Shown piece after piece: positions 8,501 through 17,553 of a DNA stretch of 64,000 bases. Source of the DNA: Peribacillus asahii (GTDB lineage Bacteria; Bacillota; Bacilli; Bacillales; DSM-1321); assembly GCF_003570725.1 (NCBI RefSeq), contig NZ_QWVS01000015.1:62001-126000 (forward strand), given 5' to 3'. The notes beneath the pieces are model-generated. The model saw only the letters and a list, made by a program, of their open reading frames with translations, searched no databases and had not been told where the DNA came from. Both the position numbers and the translations under genes were made by a program. Position 1 is the first letter of the stretch, and every line of letters starts with the position of its first letter.

Positions 8501-10432
8501 TTAACGATTTACTTCTGCTTGAATAAGCGCTGAAAATTCTTCAAATGAAATAGTTTCAGATTTTTGTTCGCCATATTTACGAACATTTACGCTTCCTTCT
8601 TTCACTTCATTATCTCCAACAACGAGCATATAAGGAATTTTTTGCATTTGTGCTTCACGAATTTTGTAGCCGATTTTTTCATCACGAGTATCTAAATCAA
8701 CGCGAAGGCCAGCTGCTTGTAATTTTTCTTGAACTTCTTTTGCATAATCAAGATGAACAGCAGGTGAAACTGGAATAACTTGCGCTTGAACTGGTGCTAA
8801 CCAAGTTGGGAATGCCCCTTTATATTCCTCAATTAAGAATGCTACGAAACGTTCCATTGTTGATACTACACCACGGTGAATAACGACCGGACGATGTTGT
8901 TTTCCATCTTCACCAACATAACCTAAATCAAAGCGTTCCGGTAATAAGAAATCTAATTGAACAGTTGATAATGTTTCATCTTTTCCAAGTGCAGTACGAA
9001 CTTGAACATCGAGTTTTGGACCGTAGAATGCCGCTTCTCCGTCAGCTTCAAAGTAGTCAAGCTCAAGCTCATCCATCGCTTCTTTTAACATACCTTGTGC
9101 TTTTTCCCACATTGCATCATCATCGTAGTATTTCTCAGTATCTGCTGGGTCGCGGTAAGAAAGACGGAATGAATAATCCTTAATATCGAAGTCTTTATAT
9201 ACTTCTAGAATTAAATTAACTACGCGTTTAAATTCGTCTTTAATTTGATCCGGACGAACGAAAATATGCGCATCATTTAATGTCATTCCACGCACACGCT
9301 GCAAGCCTGATAATGCGCCTGACATTTCATAACGGTGCATTGTACCAAGCTCCGCAATACGAACTGGAAGCTGACGATAACTATGAATTCCATTTTTGAA
9401 AATCATCATATGGTGCGGGCAGTTCATTGGACGAAGAACAAGTTGTTCGTTATCCATTTCCATCACAGGGAACATGCCATCTTGATAATGATCCCAGTGA
9501 CCAGATGTTTTGTATAACTCTACACTTCCCATAACTGGTGTATACACGTGATCATAACCTAGACGTTGTTCTTTATCGACAATATAACGCTCGATTGTAC
9601 GGCGAATTGTTGCTCCTTTTGGCAGCCATAACGGAAGACCTTGACCTACTTTTTGCGAACTCATAAATAGGTTTAACTCTTTTCCGATTTTACGATGATC
9701 GCGCTCTTTTGCTTCCTCAAGCAAGCGTAAGTGCTCGGCTAACTCTTCTTTTTTAAAGAAAGCTGTTCCATAAATACGTTGCAGCATTTTATTTTTGCTG
9801 TCTCCTCTCCAGTAGGCACCAGCAATGCTTAACAGCTTGAATTCTTTAATTTTTCCTGTCGATGAAACATGAACCCCTCGACAAAGGTCGAAAAACTCCC
9901 CTTGTTCATAAATTGTTACTTGTTGATCAGCTGGAATTGCGTCAATTAACTCTAATTTATAATTGTCGCCAATTTCTGTAAAACGAGAAATTGCTTCGTC
10001 ACGGCTTACTTCAATACGATTAATTTCTAGGTTTTCGTTAACGATTTTTTTCATTTCTTTTTCAATTAATGGTAAGTCCTCTGGTGTTAATGATTCTTCA
10101 AGGTCGATATCATAGTAGAAACCGCCTTCAATAACTGGGCCAACACCAAACTTTGCATTTTTATATAAACGTTTAATCGCTTGAGCCATTAAATGAGCTG
10201 TACTATGACGCATAATTTCTAGGGCATCCATTGTATCTTGTGTCACAATTTCAATTGTTCCATCCGCTAAGATAGGACGTTTTAAATCGTATAATTCTCC
10301 ATTAAATTTACCAGCAATCGATTTCTTTTTTAAACCAGGACTAATAGATGCTGCAATCTCTTCTGTTGTTGTGCCTTTATTAAACTCCTTCACTGCGCCA
10401 TCAGGAAAAGAGATTTTTACTAATTCAGACAT
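8501..10432 (-). CDS. thrS: Threonyl-tRNA synthetase
   Basis: Charges tRNA-Thr; 643 residues, the normal length. Domains in order: TGS (1-63), the second additional editing domain with [11 protein letters not shown] near 75 and [14 protein letters not shown] near 95, the class II catalytic core with [11 protein letters not shown] (zinc Cys) near 335, motif 2 around [17 protein letters not shown], and motif 3 [14 protein letters not shown] near 510, then the C-terminal anticodon-binding domain. Its T-box leader and terminator make it a single-gene unit under control of uncharged tRNA-Thr. Confidence 0.98.
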   Translation of the reverse strand: MSELVKISFPDGAVKEFNKGTTTEEIAASISPGLKKKSIAGKFNGELYDLKRPILADGTIEIVTQDTMDALEIMRHSTAHLMAQAIKRLYKNAKFGVGPVIEGGFYYDIDLEESLTPEDLPLIEKEMKKIVNENLEINRIEVSRDEAISRFTEIGDNYKLELIDAIPADQQVTIYEQGEFFDLCRGVHVSSTGKIKEFKLLSIAGAYWRGDSKNKMLQRIYGTAFFKKEELAEHLRLLEEAKERDHRKIGKELNLFMSSQKVGQGLPLWLPKGATIRRTIERYIVDKEQRLGYDHVYTPVMGSVELYKTSGHWDHYQDGMFPVMEMDNEQLVLRPMNCPHHMMIFKNGIHSYRQLPVRIAELGTMHRYEMSGALSGLQRVRGMTLNDAHIFVRPDQIKDEFKRVVNLILEVYKDFDIKDYSFRLSYRDPADTEKYYDDDAMWEKAQGMLKEAMDELELDYFEADGEAAFYGPKLDVQVRTALGKDETLSTVQLDFLLPERFDLGYVGEDGKQHRPVVIHRGVVSTMERFVAFLIEEYKGAFPTWLAPVQAQVIPVSPAVHLDYAKEVQEKLQAAGLRVDLDTRDEKIGYKIREAQMQKIPYMLVVGDNEVKEGSVNVRKYGEQKSETISFEEFSALIQAEVNR

Positions 10433-10808
10433 ACAGTTTCACTCCTTCTACATTTTCACTACGTTATAGTAGTGTGCTCAATTTGTCTTATTCCCTTCAG
10501 AAAGGTATTTGGACAATATAAAAAGCCCGCCCCTGTCTAAAACAGGGACGAGCTTAGTAAACAAAATTATAACCCGCGGTTCCACCCTCGTTTCATTTTG
10601 CCAATAGACAAAATGACACTCGAAGCTTGGTAACGGCAGCTTTCCGTCAACTCATAATCGCTACAATAGCTTTCCGAGCCGAAGTTCAAAGGTGGTAAGT
10701 GTTCTAGCCGAATAGGAAGCTTACAGCCAAGGCCTCCCTCTCTAAAAATCGGGGTTAGAATACCCATGTCCTCATCATAACTTTTAAAAACTTAATTGAA
10801 GTAGTATG
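10433..10808 (-). promoter_or_regulatory. T-box leader of thrS (Thr-specific)
   Basis: The T-box AGGGTGGAACCGCGGG lies at 10588-10573, followed by a terminator of about 14 bp ending in TTTTT (10557-10520). The likely specifier codon is ACC at 10696-10694, within CACTTACCACC. Stem I starts near 10770 (GATGAGGACATGGG). Binding of uncharged tRNA-Thr would favour antitermination into thrS. The specifier choice is inferred from position and downstream purine. Confidence 0.93.
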
Positions 10809-10814
10809 TAGGAA

Positions 10815-10843
10815 ATTATAATCCGTACTACTCGGAAATGCAA
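10815..10843 (-). promoter_or_regulatory. Sigma-A promoter of thrS
   Basis: TTGCAT (10843-10838) and perfect TATAAT (10820-10815) with a 17-base spacer, positioned so that transcription begins just before the T-box leader. Confidence 0.75.
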
Positions 10844-10853
10844 GTGATTTTTC

Positions 10854-11693
10854 TTAATCATTATACATACAAAAAGCATTCAACGGCAATACAACCGAAC
10901 GTTCTTCGAAAATTCGCTTTACTGTTTGAATCAGCCCTTGTTCCATATCATCCGTATAAATATAAAGCCTCTCTGGAGCGATGGATAAAAGCGGAGCGAG
11001 CGTCACGGATTCAATATAAATCGAACTATTCGCCAACAAATGACGATCGACTAACTCATTAATTTCAAGCCGTTCAAGCTTTCGATAAGAAGCATCATAA
11101 AAATAAAAAGCGTCTTGATAAACGAGGTGAAGATAGGGCATTTTGGGAGTACGTTTATGCAGGAAATCCCGCAATGTAGCAATAAAGCTCTGATAATCTT
11201 GCTCAAGCTTATACTCATCAATTGCGAGCATCGCATATTTTTCTAAAGATTGATGAAAAGACTTTAAACGAAAGGTTATAAAAGAATCAAACGAAAAGGA
11301 CAACTTCCTTGTTAAGATCGTTTGTAAACCATCCTTAATGATTTGCTTTTCTTCCTCAAACAAAGGCTTTCTAGCCGCATTCCTCTCTCCTTCAAAAATT
11401 GAAGCCGCAATTTGTAGAATCCCATCAACTTCATCTCGCTCACGATACAGAAACTTTTGAATGATAATCTGTTCAAGTACTGATTGGAGCTTCTCTTCTA
11501 CTAGAAAGCTATGAAAAACATCTGTGAGCATCACTAACCACTTTTCAATCGGCTGTTCTTCCAAGTCTAATTTTAAGCCTTGTTCCGGCGTACATATCAT
11601 ATATTGTTGCAGCTCTCCCCCTAGAGAATGGGCAGAGACAAACTGTAATAGTTTTAATGCCTCATTATTATTTTGAAATGAAATAAGAACCAA
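10854..11693 (-). CDS. ytxC: Sporulation-associated protein YtxC
   Basis: A 279-residue protein matching the YtxC-like family found in endospore formers; the molecular function is not known. No transmembrane segment is evident, and no catalytic motif stands out. The middle region is rich in charged, probably helical sequence (VDGILQIAASIFEGER near 120, FITFRLKSFHQSLEKYAMLA near 160). The start is TTG at 11693, 6-7 bases after AGGGGGGACA. It lies between dnaI and thrS as in Bacillus subtilis, but the neighbouring ytxB is absent here. Confidence 0.8.
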   Translation of the reverse strand: MVLISFQNNNEALKLLQFVSAHSLGGELQQYMICTPEQGLKLDLEEQPIEKWLVMLTDVFHSFLVEEKLQSVLEQIIIQKFLYRERDEVDGILQIAASIFEGERNAARKPLFEEEKQIIKDGLQTILTRKLSFSFDSFITFRLKSFHQSLEKYAMLAIDEYKLEQDYQSFIATLRDFLHKRTPKMPYLHLVYQDAFYFYDASYRKLERLEINELVDRHLLANSSIYIESVTLAPLLSIAPERLYIYTDDMEQGLIQTVKRIFEERSVVLPLNAFCMYND

Positions 11694-11778
11694 TCTTTGT
11701 CCCCCCTAACCCGCACATTTTATGCTTATATATATGGAAGTTAGGACTTGTTTAGAAGTAGAATAGCCAATCAAATAG

Positions 11779-11808
11779 AAAAAGTGACCTGAAACTAGGT
11801 CAGGTCAC
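11779..11808 (-). terminator. Terminator of dnaB-dnaI
   Basis: GTGACCTG and CAGGTCAC form an 8-bp stem on the minus strand with a 10-base loop, followed by TTTTTC. Confidence 0.85.
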
Positions 11809-11811
11809 CAC

Positions 11812-12756
11812 TCATAGTCTTCGATTTTTACCTTCTAACTCAATCGGTTCTGCTAAATATTGAAGACGTTCCATTACTCGCGCCGCTTTCACTTCTTCTC
11901 GCTCCCCTCGCTGAGAAAAAGTTAAATGATTTTTTAACTCATCAAAGTTAAAATTCGAAGTAAAGAAAGTCGGCAAATTCTCAAGCATTCTAAATTGCAA
12001 TATTGGCCCAAGCACTTCATCTCGACCCCAGCTCGTCATTGATTCAGCTCCTATATCATCAATCATTAGTACAGGAGCCGTCTTTACCATTTCAATCTTT
12101 TCATTCACTGTATTATCCCCAATCGAACCTTTAAGCTCGCGCAAAAAGTCTGGAAAATATACAATTAACGATGATATTTGTTTCTCGGCTAATTGATTAG
12201 CTATCGCTCCTAGTAAATAGGTTTTTCCAACACCAAATTTCCCGTGAATATAGAGCGCTTTTTGCTTTTGACCGGGGATATAATCATTGATAAAACTCAT
12301 TACCTTGCCTACTATCGCGTATCGTTCATCCGATACATCATTTTGCAAAAAGTCGGCAATATTAGCGGCAAGAATATCGCGCGGTACATATAGACTGCGA
12401 ATTAACTTCTCGCGTTTTCGTTTGTCATCTTCTACTACTTTCCGTGGACAGACTTCATAATGAAGATCCAAAGCATTCCCTTGAATCACAAGCTTTGGAT
12501 AATATCCTTGCATCATATTCACACAACCATCTAAACTTGGACACTTATCACATTTTTTGCTTTGTGTCGAAAATTCATACAGTTTCCCGACACTTTTTTC
12601 TACCATTTCTTTTGTAATAATGGATCGATTTTCATGTAAAAAATCATGAATATGTTCATCTTCCATCACTTCTTGCTTTAAAGCTTCATAACGCTGCTGA
12701 AACTTTGTACCATTCGTCAATTTATTTAAGGCTGAATTAATCTTTTGCATCAGCAT
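11812..12756 (-). CDS. dnaI: Primosomal protein DnaI (helicase loader)
   Basis: An AAA+ ATPase that loads the replicative helicase DnaC onto DNA with DnaB and DnaD. The N-terminal helicase-binding domain holds a zinc-ligand set (CDKCPSLDGC near residue 73 and a later CPRK). Walker A is GKFGVGKTYLL near 170 and Walker B is PVLMIDDIGAES near 230. The start ATG at 12756 is 5 bases after GGAGG; the longer reading begins at a GTG inside the ribosome binding site. It overlaps the dnaB stop by about 20 bases, showing translational coupling. Predicted length 314 residues, normal. Confidence 0.96.
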   Translation of the reverse strand: MLMQKINSALNKLTNGTKFQQRYEALKQEVMEDEHIHDFLHENRSIITKEMVEKSVGKLYEFSTQSKKCDKCPSLDGCVNMMQGYYPKLVIQGNALDLHYEVCPRKVVEDDKRKREKLIRSLYVPRDILAANIADFLQNDVSDERYAIVGKVMSFINDYIPGQKQKALYIHGKFGVGKTYLLGAIANQLAEKQISSLIVYFPDFLRELKGSIGDNTVNEKIEMVKTAPVLMIDDIGAESMTSWGRDEVLGPILQFRMLENLPTFFTSNFNFDELKNHLTFSQRGEREEVKAARVMERLQYLAEPIELEGKNRRL

Positions 12757-14155
12757 GATCACCTCCTACATTTAACTTTTTCACTTGCTCCCATATTGCT
12801 TTTTTCTGTTCATCAGAAACGGTTGCTGCTTTCTTTTGTTCAGTCTTCTTCTCTTCTGTTTTATTTAACCAGACCGGAACCATTTCCGTACGCGTTGCTT
12901 TTTGACGACTGCCTTTTGCGCTTGATTTGTTGCCATCTGCCCAACCTTGATATTTACGATGCTCTTTTCTCGCTAACTCCATTGCTTCTTTAACAGTGAC
13001 AACATTCATGCGCGTCCAATGCCCAGCAATCTTTTCAACATAATTCTTTGTGAATTTCTTTTCTGCTTTCAACATTACGTATTCAATTAACACATTCACT
13101 ACACCAGGATTTAAATTTTGGTTGAGCATAATATCTTCAACGATTTTTAAATCAGCTTCTACAATTTCAGCACCATTCGACAATTGCTTAAGCCGTTGCA
13201 ATGGAGAGACTGTTTCTAAACGCTGAATATGCTCCTCCTCTTGATTCCTCGGCGGATCCATTTGAGTGCGATAAATGACTGGCTGCACACGACTAACGAG
13301 CGAAGGCATATCAGCATGCCGTTCAATTTGATACCAATCACGCGCTGATTTACGTAAGTGCTCTTCATCAATCTCATCATCAATGGATATGGCTCCAAGC
13401 ACTAACTTCTGCATTTCAAGTGGATTAATGTCATATAAAAAAGCAAGCTTGGCAATCGTTGTTTTAATACGGGGCGTTAGTGCTTTTCTCGGCACTAACG
13501 ATGATTTCAAACCTGCCATTAATAAATCAAAATCAAATTGATGCTCAAACCCTGTCGGAAGAGTGCCCTCTTGTCGATCGATAAACTGTTGATGAACCAA
13601 CGGCTCTTTCACACCTTCTGCCTCATCACTTATATATAAAGAATGATCCGAAGCAAAAACTTCAGCAAAAGTTTTTGTTACATTCTCATACTCTCGCACA
13701 GGCAATACATCATCCGAAAAGAACTTCTTCAATCGGTTATATGCACCTTTCCCAATCTTTTTAAACAAATAAATATTTAGCATGCCGTCCGTAAAAAATT
13801 GCTGCGGCGATAGCGGTGGGTGTAACTCGTACACAAACTCCTTTGTTTCACCGTTTTTCTTCTTATAAACACTCAGCAATCCAATTCCTTCGAGCTGGAG
13901 TCTAGCTTCATAAATGTCACGCAAGTTTAGCCCCATCGTATTCATAAGTGAATAATGAGTTGTTGGCTCTGCCCAAATTCGATTCTCTTCAAGCTCACTC
14001 CATAAGCTCATATAGAGGCTCAAACAAATAGGACCAATAAGTGGCTGATAAAGGCGGGTAAGTACATTCCGATCATAATTATGCAGCATTCCCGCTGAAG
14101 ATACCCTATATTGATCTGCGGGAAGCAGTTCTTGCCAATGCATCGACATCTTCAT
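12737..14155 (-). CDS. dnaB: Replication initiation and membrane attachment protein DnaB
   Basis: The Gram-positive DnaB (not the Escherichia coli helicase) acts with DnaD and DnaI in primosome assembly and helicase loading at oriC and stalled forks, and associates with the membrane. The 472-residue protein has an N-terminal winged-helix region (LYQPLIGPICLSLYMSLW near 35) and a C-terminal DnaB/DnaD-like domain (NPGVVNVLIEYVMLKAEKK near 350). The lysine-rich tail before the stop is typical. Several close ATG codons (14155, 14149, 14143) could start it; I kept the first, with AAAGG 5 bases upstream. Coupled to dnaI. Confidence 0.95.
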   Translation of the reverse strand: MKMSMHWQELLPADQYRVSSAGMLHNYDRNVLTRLYQPLIGPICLSLYMSLWSELEENRIWAEPTTHYSLMNTMGLNLRDIYEARLQLEGIGLLSVYKKKNGETKEFVYELHPPLSPQQFFTDGMLNIYLFKKIGKGAYNRLKKFFSDDVLPVREYENVTKTFAEVFASDHSLYISDEAEGVKEPLVHQQFIDRQEGTLPTGFEHQFDFDLLMAGLKSSLVPRKALTPRIKTTIAKLAFLYDINPLEMQKLVLGAISIDDEIDEEHLRKSARDWYQIERHADMPSLVSRVQPVIYRTQMDPPRNQEEEHIQRLETVSPLQRLKQLSNGAEIVEADLKIVEDIMLNQNLNPGVVNVLIEYVMLKAEKKFTKNYVEKIAGHWTRMNVVTVKEAMELARKEHRKYQGWADGNKSSAKGSRQKATRTEMVPVWLNKTEEKKTEQKKAATVSDEQKKAIWEQVKKLNVGGDHADAKD

Positions 14156-14236
14156 TCAAACCTTTCAAAGAATTCCTTTGTATTCATTACATTTTACAAG
14201 ATGAGCGAAAAAAGAGCCAAAGGTTTATCTTTAGCT

Positions 14237-14698
14237 CTACTTTCGTTCTTTATTTAATAGTTCCTTCAATTCATCAATAAAAACGTTAATATCTTTGAAT
14301 TGACGGTATACGGAGGCAAATCGCACGTAAGCTACCTCATCCACATCCGCTAGCTTATCCATGACCATTTCACCGATATAATCGCTTTTCACTTCAGAAA
14401 TTCCATTATTACGCAATTCTTTTTCAACATAATTCGTAATTTCCTCTAAGCCTTTTAATGGGACTGGACGCTTTTCACAAGCCCTAATTAAGCCGCGAAG
14501 AATTTTGTCACGACTGAATTCCTCTCGTGTACCTTCTTTTTTAACGACAATTAACGGTATTTCCTCTACTTTTTCAAATGTCGTAAATCGAAAACCGCAA
14601 GACTCACATTCGCGACGCCTTCTAATGGATTTGCTATCATCCACAGGCCGTGAATCGAGCACTCTTGTTCCATTGTATTGACATGACGGGCACCTCAT
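14237..14698 (-). CDS. nrdR: Transcriptional repressor NrdR
   Basis: A 153-residue regulator of ribonucleotide reductase genes. It has an N-terminal zinc ribbon ([17 protein letters not shown] and [12 protein letters not shown], residues 1-46) and an ATP-cone domain (about 49-139) that senses ATP/dATP; with dATP it represses nrd operons. It heads the nrdR-dnaB-dnaI cluster as in Bacillus subtilis, linking dNTP supply to replication initiation. GGAGCTGATAATA precedes the ATG. Confidence 0.97.
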   Translation of the reverse strand: MRCPSCQYNGTRVLDSRPVDDSKSIRRRRECESCGFRFTTFEKVEEIPLIVVKKEGTREEFSRDKILRGLIRACEKRPVPLKGLEEITNYVEKELRNNGISEVKSDYIGEMVMDKLADVDEVAYVRFASVYRQFKDINVFIDELKELLNKERK

Positions 14699-14926
14699 TA
14701 TTATCAGCTCCGTTTATGTACTACTCTCTACATCATATACAGTGAGAGAACTCCATTTTTATTATTATCTTAACTAAAAGAAGCTGAGAGTACAAGCAAA
14801 ATCAACGAGGAGTCTCAATAAAAAGACTCTCGTACACCATATTGTTTATCACACGGTTGAGCGCCAATAATATAAAAAAACCTACTGCAATTTTGCAGTA
14901 GGTCCATAAAACTCCATGCTTAAGCC
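14699..14926. other. Intergenic nrdR-gapB (speD absent)
   Basis: The stretch carries the gapB terminator at 14874-14903 and a small GAGTCT/AGACTC hairpin near 14814-14833, but no speD, which lies between gapB and nrdR in Bacillus subtilis. No open frame of useful length was found. Confidence 0.6.
14874..14903 (-). terminator. Terminator of gapB
   Basis: ACCTACTGCAA and TTGCAGTAGGT form an 11-bp stem on the minus strand with a short loop, followed by seven T. Confidence 0.9.
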
Positions 14927-15958
14927 TTACCCAGCATGTACTTGGGAAGTTTCCTCTAATTTAGCTGCTACTAATTTAACAAGATCAACGACACGGTTTG
15001 AATAACCCCACTCGTTATCATACCAAGCAAGTACTTTCACTTTTCGATCGCTAATAACCATCGTAGACAAGCCATCGATAATAGCTGAGTGTGGATTTGT
15101 TGTAAAGTCAACCGATACAAGCGGTTCTGTTGTATATTCAATAATTCCTTTGAATTCGCTTTCAGAAGCTTCTTTAAAGGCTTCATTAAGTTCATCTACC
15201 GTCACGTCACGATTTAAGTCCACAACAAGGTCTACTAAAGAAACGTTTGGTGTTGGAACACGTAACGCCATACCATGTAGTTTTCCTTTTAATTCAGGTA
15301 ATACTAAAGATAACGCTTTCGCAGCGCCCGTTGTTGTAGGAATGATGCTTCCTGCACAAGCACGAGCACGTCTTAAATCTTTATGTGGGTTATCGATATT
15401 ATTTTGGTCATTTGTATAAGAGTGAACAGTTGTCATTAAACCATTATCGATACCAAATTTTTCATTTAACACTTTTGCTACAGGGCCTAAACAGTTTGTT
15501 GTACAAGAAGCATTTGAAATAACAAAGTGTTTATCAACGTCTAATTGTTCTTCATTTACACCCATAACGATTGTGATATCTTCATTCGTACCAGGTGCTG
15601 ATAAAATAACTCGTTTTGCTCCTGCATCTAGATGTGCAGCTGCTTTATCACGATGATTGAATTTTCCTGTTGCTTCGACTACAATATCTATGTTTAGTTC
15701 TTTCCAAGGCAATTGCTTCGGATCACGATTATTTATTAATTGAACACGACGTCCATTTACAACAAGTGCATCTTCTTCTGTTACAATCTCTCCATCGAAT
15801 TTGCCATGTGTAGTATCATATCTAAGTAAATGCGCTAAAGTTTCAGCAGGATAACTGGCATTGATTGCTACAATGTCCAAACCTTCATCTAATATGGCTT
15901 TACGGAAAACCATTCTACCAATTCTCCCAAATCCGTTAATCGCTACTCTTGCATTCAT
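14927..15958 (-). CDS. gapB: Gluconeogenic glyceraldehyde-3-phosphate dehydrogenase GapB
   Basis: Converts 1,3-bisphosphoglycerate to glyceraldehyde-3-phosphate during gluconeogenesis, using mainly NADPH. The Rossmann motif is INGFGRIGRMVFRKA (residues 7-21), the catalytic Cys lies in SNASCTTNC near residue 153, and the C-terminal YDNEWGYSNRVVDL is intact. The text NASYPAETLAHLLRYD after the second strand lacks the Asp that fixes NAD in GapA enzymes, which supports NADP use and the GapB assignment. The length of 343 residues is normal. It is monocistronic here, with CcpN-type operator boxes at its promoter. Confidence 0.95.
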   Translation of the reverse strand: MNARVAINGFGRIGRMVFRKAILDEGLDIVAINASYPAETLAHLLRYDTTHGKFDGEIVTEEDALVVNGRRVQLINNRDPKQLPWKELNIDIVVEATGKFNHRDKAAAHLDAGAKRVILSAPGTNEDITIVMGVNEEQLDVDKHFVISNASCTTNCLGPVAKVLNEKFGIDNGLMTTVHSYTNDQNNIDNPHKDLRRARACAGSIIPTTTGAAKALSLVLPELKGKLHGMALRVPTPNVSLVDLVVDLNRDVTVDELNEAFKEASESEFKGIIEYTTEPLVSVDFTTNPHSAIIDGLSTMVISDRKVKVLAWYDNEWGYSNRVVDLVKLVAAKLEETSQVHAG

Positions 15959-15981
15959 TTTGTTTGGACCCTCCCGAAATT

Positions 15982-16025
15982 AATGTTATACTTTTTATAA
16001 CCTCATATACAATTAGTATAACATA
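15982..16025 (-). promoter_or_regulatory. CcpN-type operator boxes at the gapB promoter
   Basis: On the minus strand TATGTTATACT at 16025-16015 matches the CcpN consensus TRTGHYATAYW at all 11 positions and contains the probable -10 (TATACT). A second copy, AATGTTATACT, lies on the plus strand at 15982-15992 with one mismatch. CcpN represses gapB during glycolytic growth in Bacillus subtilis, so the same control is expected here; ccpN itself is outside the window. Confidence 0.75.
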
Positions 16026-16077
16026 TTTACGTCAAAAAGTGCTATAAAAATGTTATAATAAATTAAATTTATTCATC

Positions 16078-16113
16078 AAAAAAGAAGAAACATTGTTAGT
16101 TTCTTCTTTTTCA
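16078..16113 (-). terminator. Terminator after coaE
   Basis: AAAGAAGAAAC and GTTTCTTCTTT form an 11-bp stem with a 7-base loop. Both sides carry T runs, so it could stop transcripts in both directions; on the minus strand it ends the polA-to-coaE series. Confidence 0.8.
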
Positions 16114-16202
16114 TCAAATTCATTCACTTTTTACTCCATTTGATTAGTTTAGCAAACCCGCAACAAAGATTAAAGCACTTCCTTACGAATAAAAACTATA
16201 CT

Positions 16203-16802
16203 TTATCGTATATCCCACTGCTTTAGGATAGCAAGTACTTGCTGCTTCGTTTCCTCTAGTTCTCCATTATTATCAACAACAGCATCTGCCAAAGCTTTCT
16301 TCTCAACTAACGGCATCTGGGAATGAATGCGAGCGAGTGCTTCACTTTCCGATAAGTCATTGCGTTTCATTAACCTTTGAAGCTGTACCTCTTCATCCAC
16401 ATAAATGAGCAGAGACTTTTCCACCATATACGTCAGCTTGCTTTCGAATAAAAGAGGAATATCCATAAAGACCGTTTCCGCTCCATCTTGAAAAGCTTTT
16501 TCTGTCTGCTCCTTCATTCTCTTCCTCACAGCAGGATGGACAATGCTATTTAAACGCAGCCTTTTGTCTTCATCATGAAAAATAAGCGTACCTAATTTGG
16601 CACGATCAATTCCCCCGTCTGGCAACAAAATGTCCTCACCAAACGCTTTAACTATGTCATGATAAGCTTCTTCACTAGGCTCAACTACTTCACGAGCTGC
16701 CACATCGGCGTCGACGACAACAAAGCCTAACTCTCTAATATACGTACTTACACTGCTTTTACCACTTGCAATGCCCCCAGTAATTCCAATAACTCGACCC
16801 AT
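16203..16802 (-). CDS. coaE: Dephospho-CoA kinase
   Basis: Catalyses the last step of coenzyme A synthesis, phosphorylating the 3'-hydroxyl of dephospho-CoA. The P-loop GITGGIASGKSSVS is at residues 6-19, followed by VVDADVAAREVV near 33 and the lid region LQRLMKRNDLSESEALARI near 140. The length of 199 residues is normal. It lies in the mutM-ytaF-coaE series, 23 bases after ytaF, with AAGGAGAAGGAT before the ATG. Confidence 0.96.
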   Translation of the reverse strand: MGRVIGITGGIASGKSSVSTYIRELGFVVVDADVAAREVVEPSEEAYHDIVKAFGEDILLPDGGIDRAKLGTLIFHDEDKRLRLNSIVHPAVRKRMKEQTEKAFQDGAETVFMDIPLLFESKLTYMVEKSLLIYVDEEVQLQRLMKRNDLSESEALARIHSQMPLVEKKALADAVVDNNGELEETKQQVLAILKQWDIR

Positions 16803-16825
16803 ATCCTTCTCCTTTATAATTTATT

Positions 16826-17458
16826 CTATAATTTTAAGATTCCGATAATAATGAGTAATGCCCCTGGAAGAAAAGATAAATTTTGCACAAGCGTGCTTTT
16901 TGATAGTAATTTGCCGCTTTGAAGCCCACTCCAAATAAAGATAGAGCTCATGACTCCAATTGCAAAAGCAAGCACTAGCGGTGAAACCCCAATCATAGCG
17001 GCACCAATTCCCGCACCAAAAGCATCTAATGAAAGAGCCACACCGAGAACAAGAGCTTCGACACCATTAATCGTACCTGATTTATCAAAATCGGCATCTG
17101 TCGGTTTTTGTAAAATATTAATTACGACACCGAGCGATTTAATTTCAAAGTTAAAAATAATCTTTTCTTTAGAATGACTTTCTATTATTTCTTTTTCCTT
17201 TTTAAAAAACTGATAAACAAGCCAAATGCCTAGCAAAATTAAGATAGCGCCACCTGTTTTTTCAGCTGCACTAGGAGAGACAAGCTGACTAATGAACTCA
17301 CCAATCAGCATGGCTACACCGAGACTAATACCCGAACAAATCGAAATAACAATAATCGATCGAAATGGAATTTTCACACCGCGCATACCTAATGTGACTC
17401 CGACCCCGAACCCATCAATACTTAATGCGATAGAAAGAATAATAAGCTGTAACCACAT
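16826..17458 (-). CDS. ytaF: Sporulation membrane protein YtaF
   Basis: A 210-residue polytopic membrane protein of the MntP-like superfamily, with about six hydrophobic segments. Two halves repeat the motif LSIDGFGVGVTLGM (near residue 12) and LSLDAFGAGIGAAMIG (near 142), each with a conserved Asp in the membrane, typical of LysE/MntP-type transporters. The YtaF family is associated with sporulation in Bacillus; the transported substrate is unknown. It lies between mutM and coaE, in the Bacillus subtilis order. The hydrophilic loop around residue 85-125 is longer than in MntP. Confidence 0.85.
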   Translation of the reverse strand: MWLQLIILSIALSIDGFGVGVTLGMRGVKIPFRSIIVISICSGISLGVAMLIGEFISQLVSPSAAEKTGGAILILLGIWLVYQFFKKEKEIIESHSKEKIIFNFEIKSLGVVINILQKPTDADFDKSGTINGVEALVLGVALSLDAFGAGIGAAMIGVSPLVLAFAIGVMSSIFIWSGLQSGKLLSKSTLVQNLSFLPGALLIIIGILKL

Positions 17459-17553
17459 CGATGATGACTCCCTCCAATTCTGTTGCTAAAACAGTATATG
17501 GAAAGAGCCTATCCGATGTGTAAAGAAAAGCGAAGTAGACTCGTTTTCCTTCT

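Noticed and set aside
10567-10767. 66-codon frame MGILTPIFREGG on the minus strand before thrS
   Set aside because: It lies entirely within the thrS T-box leader, whose conserved RNA sequence explains the region; there is no ribosome binding site.
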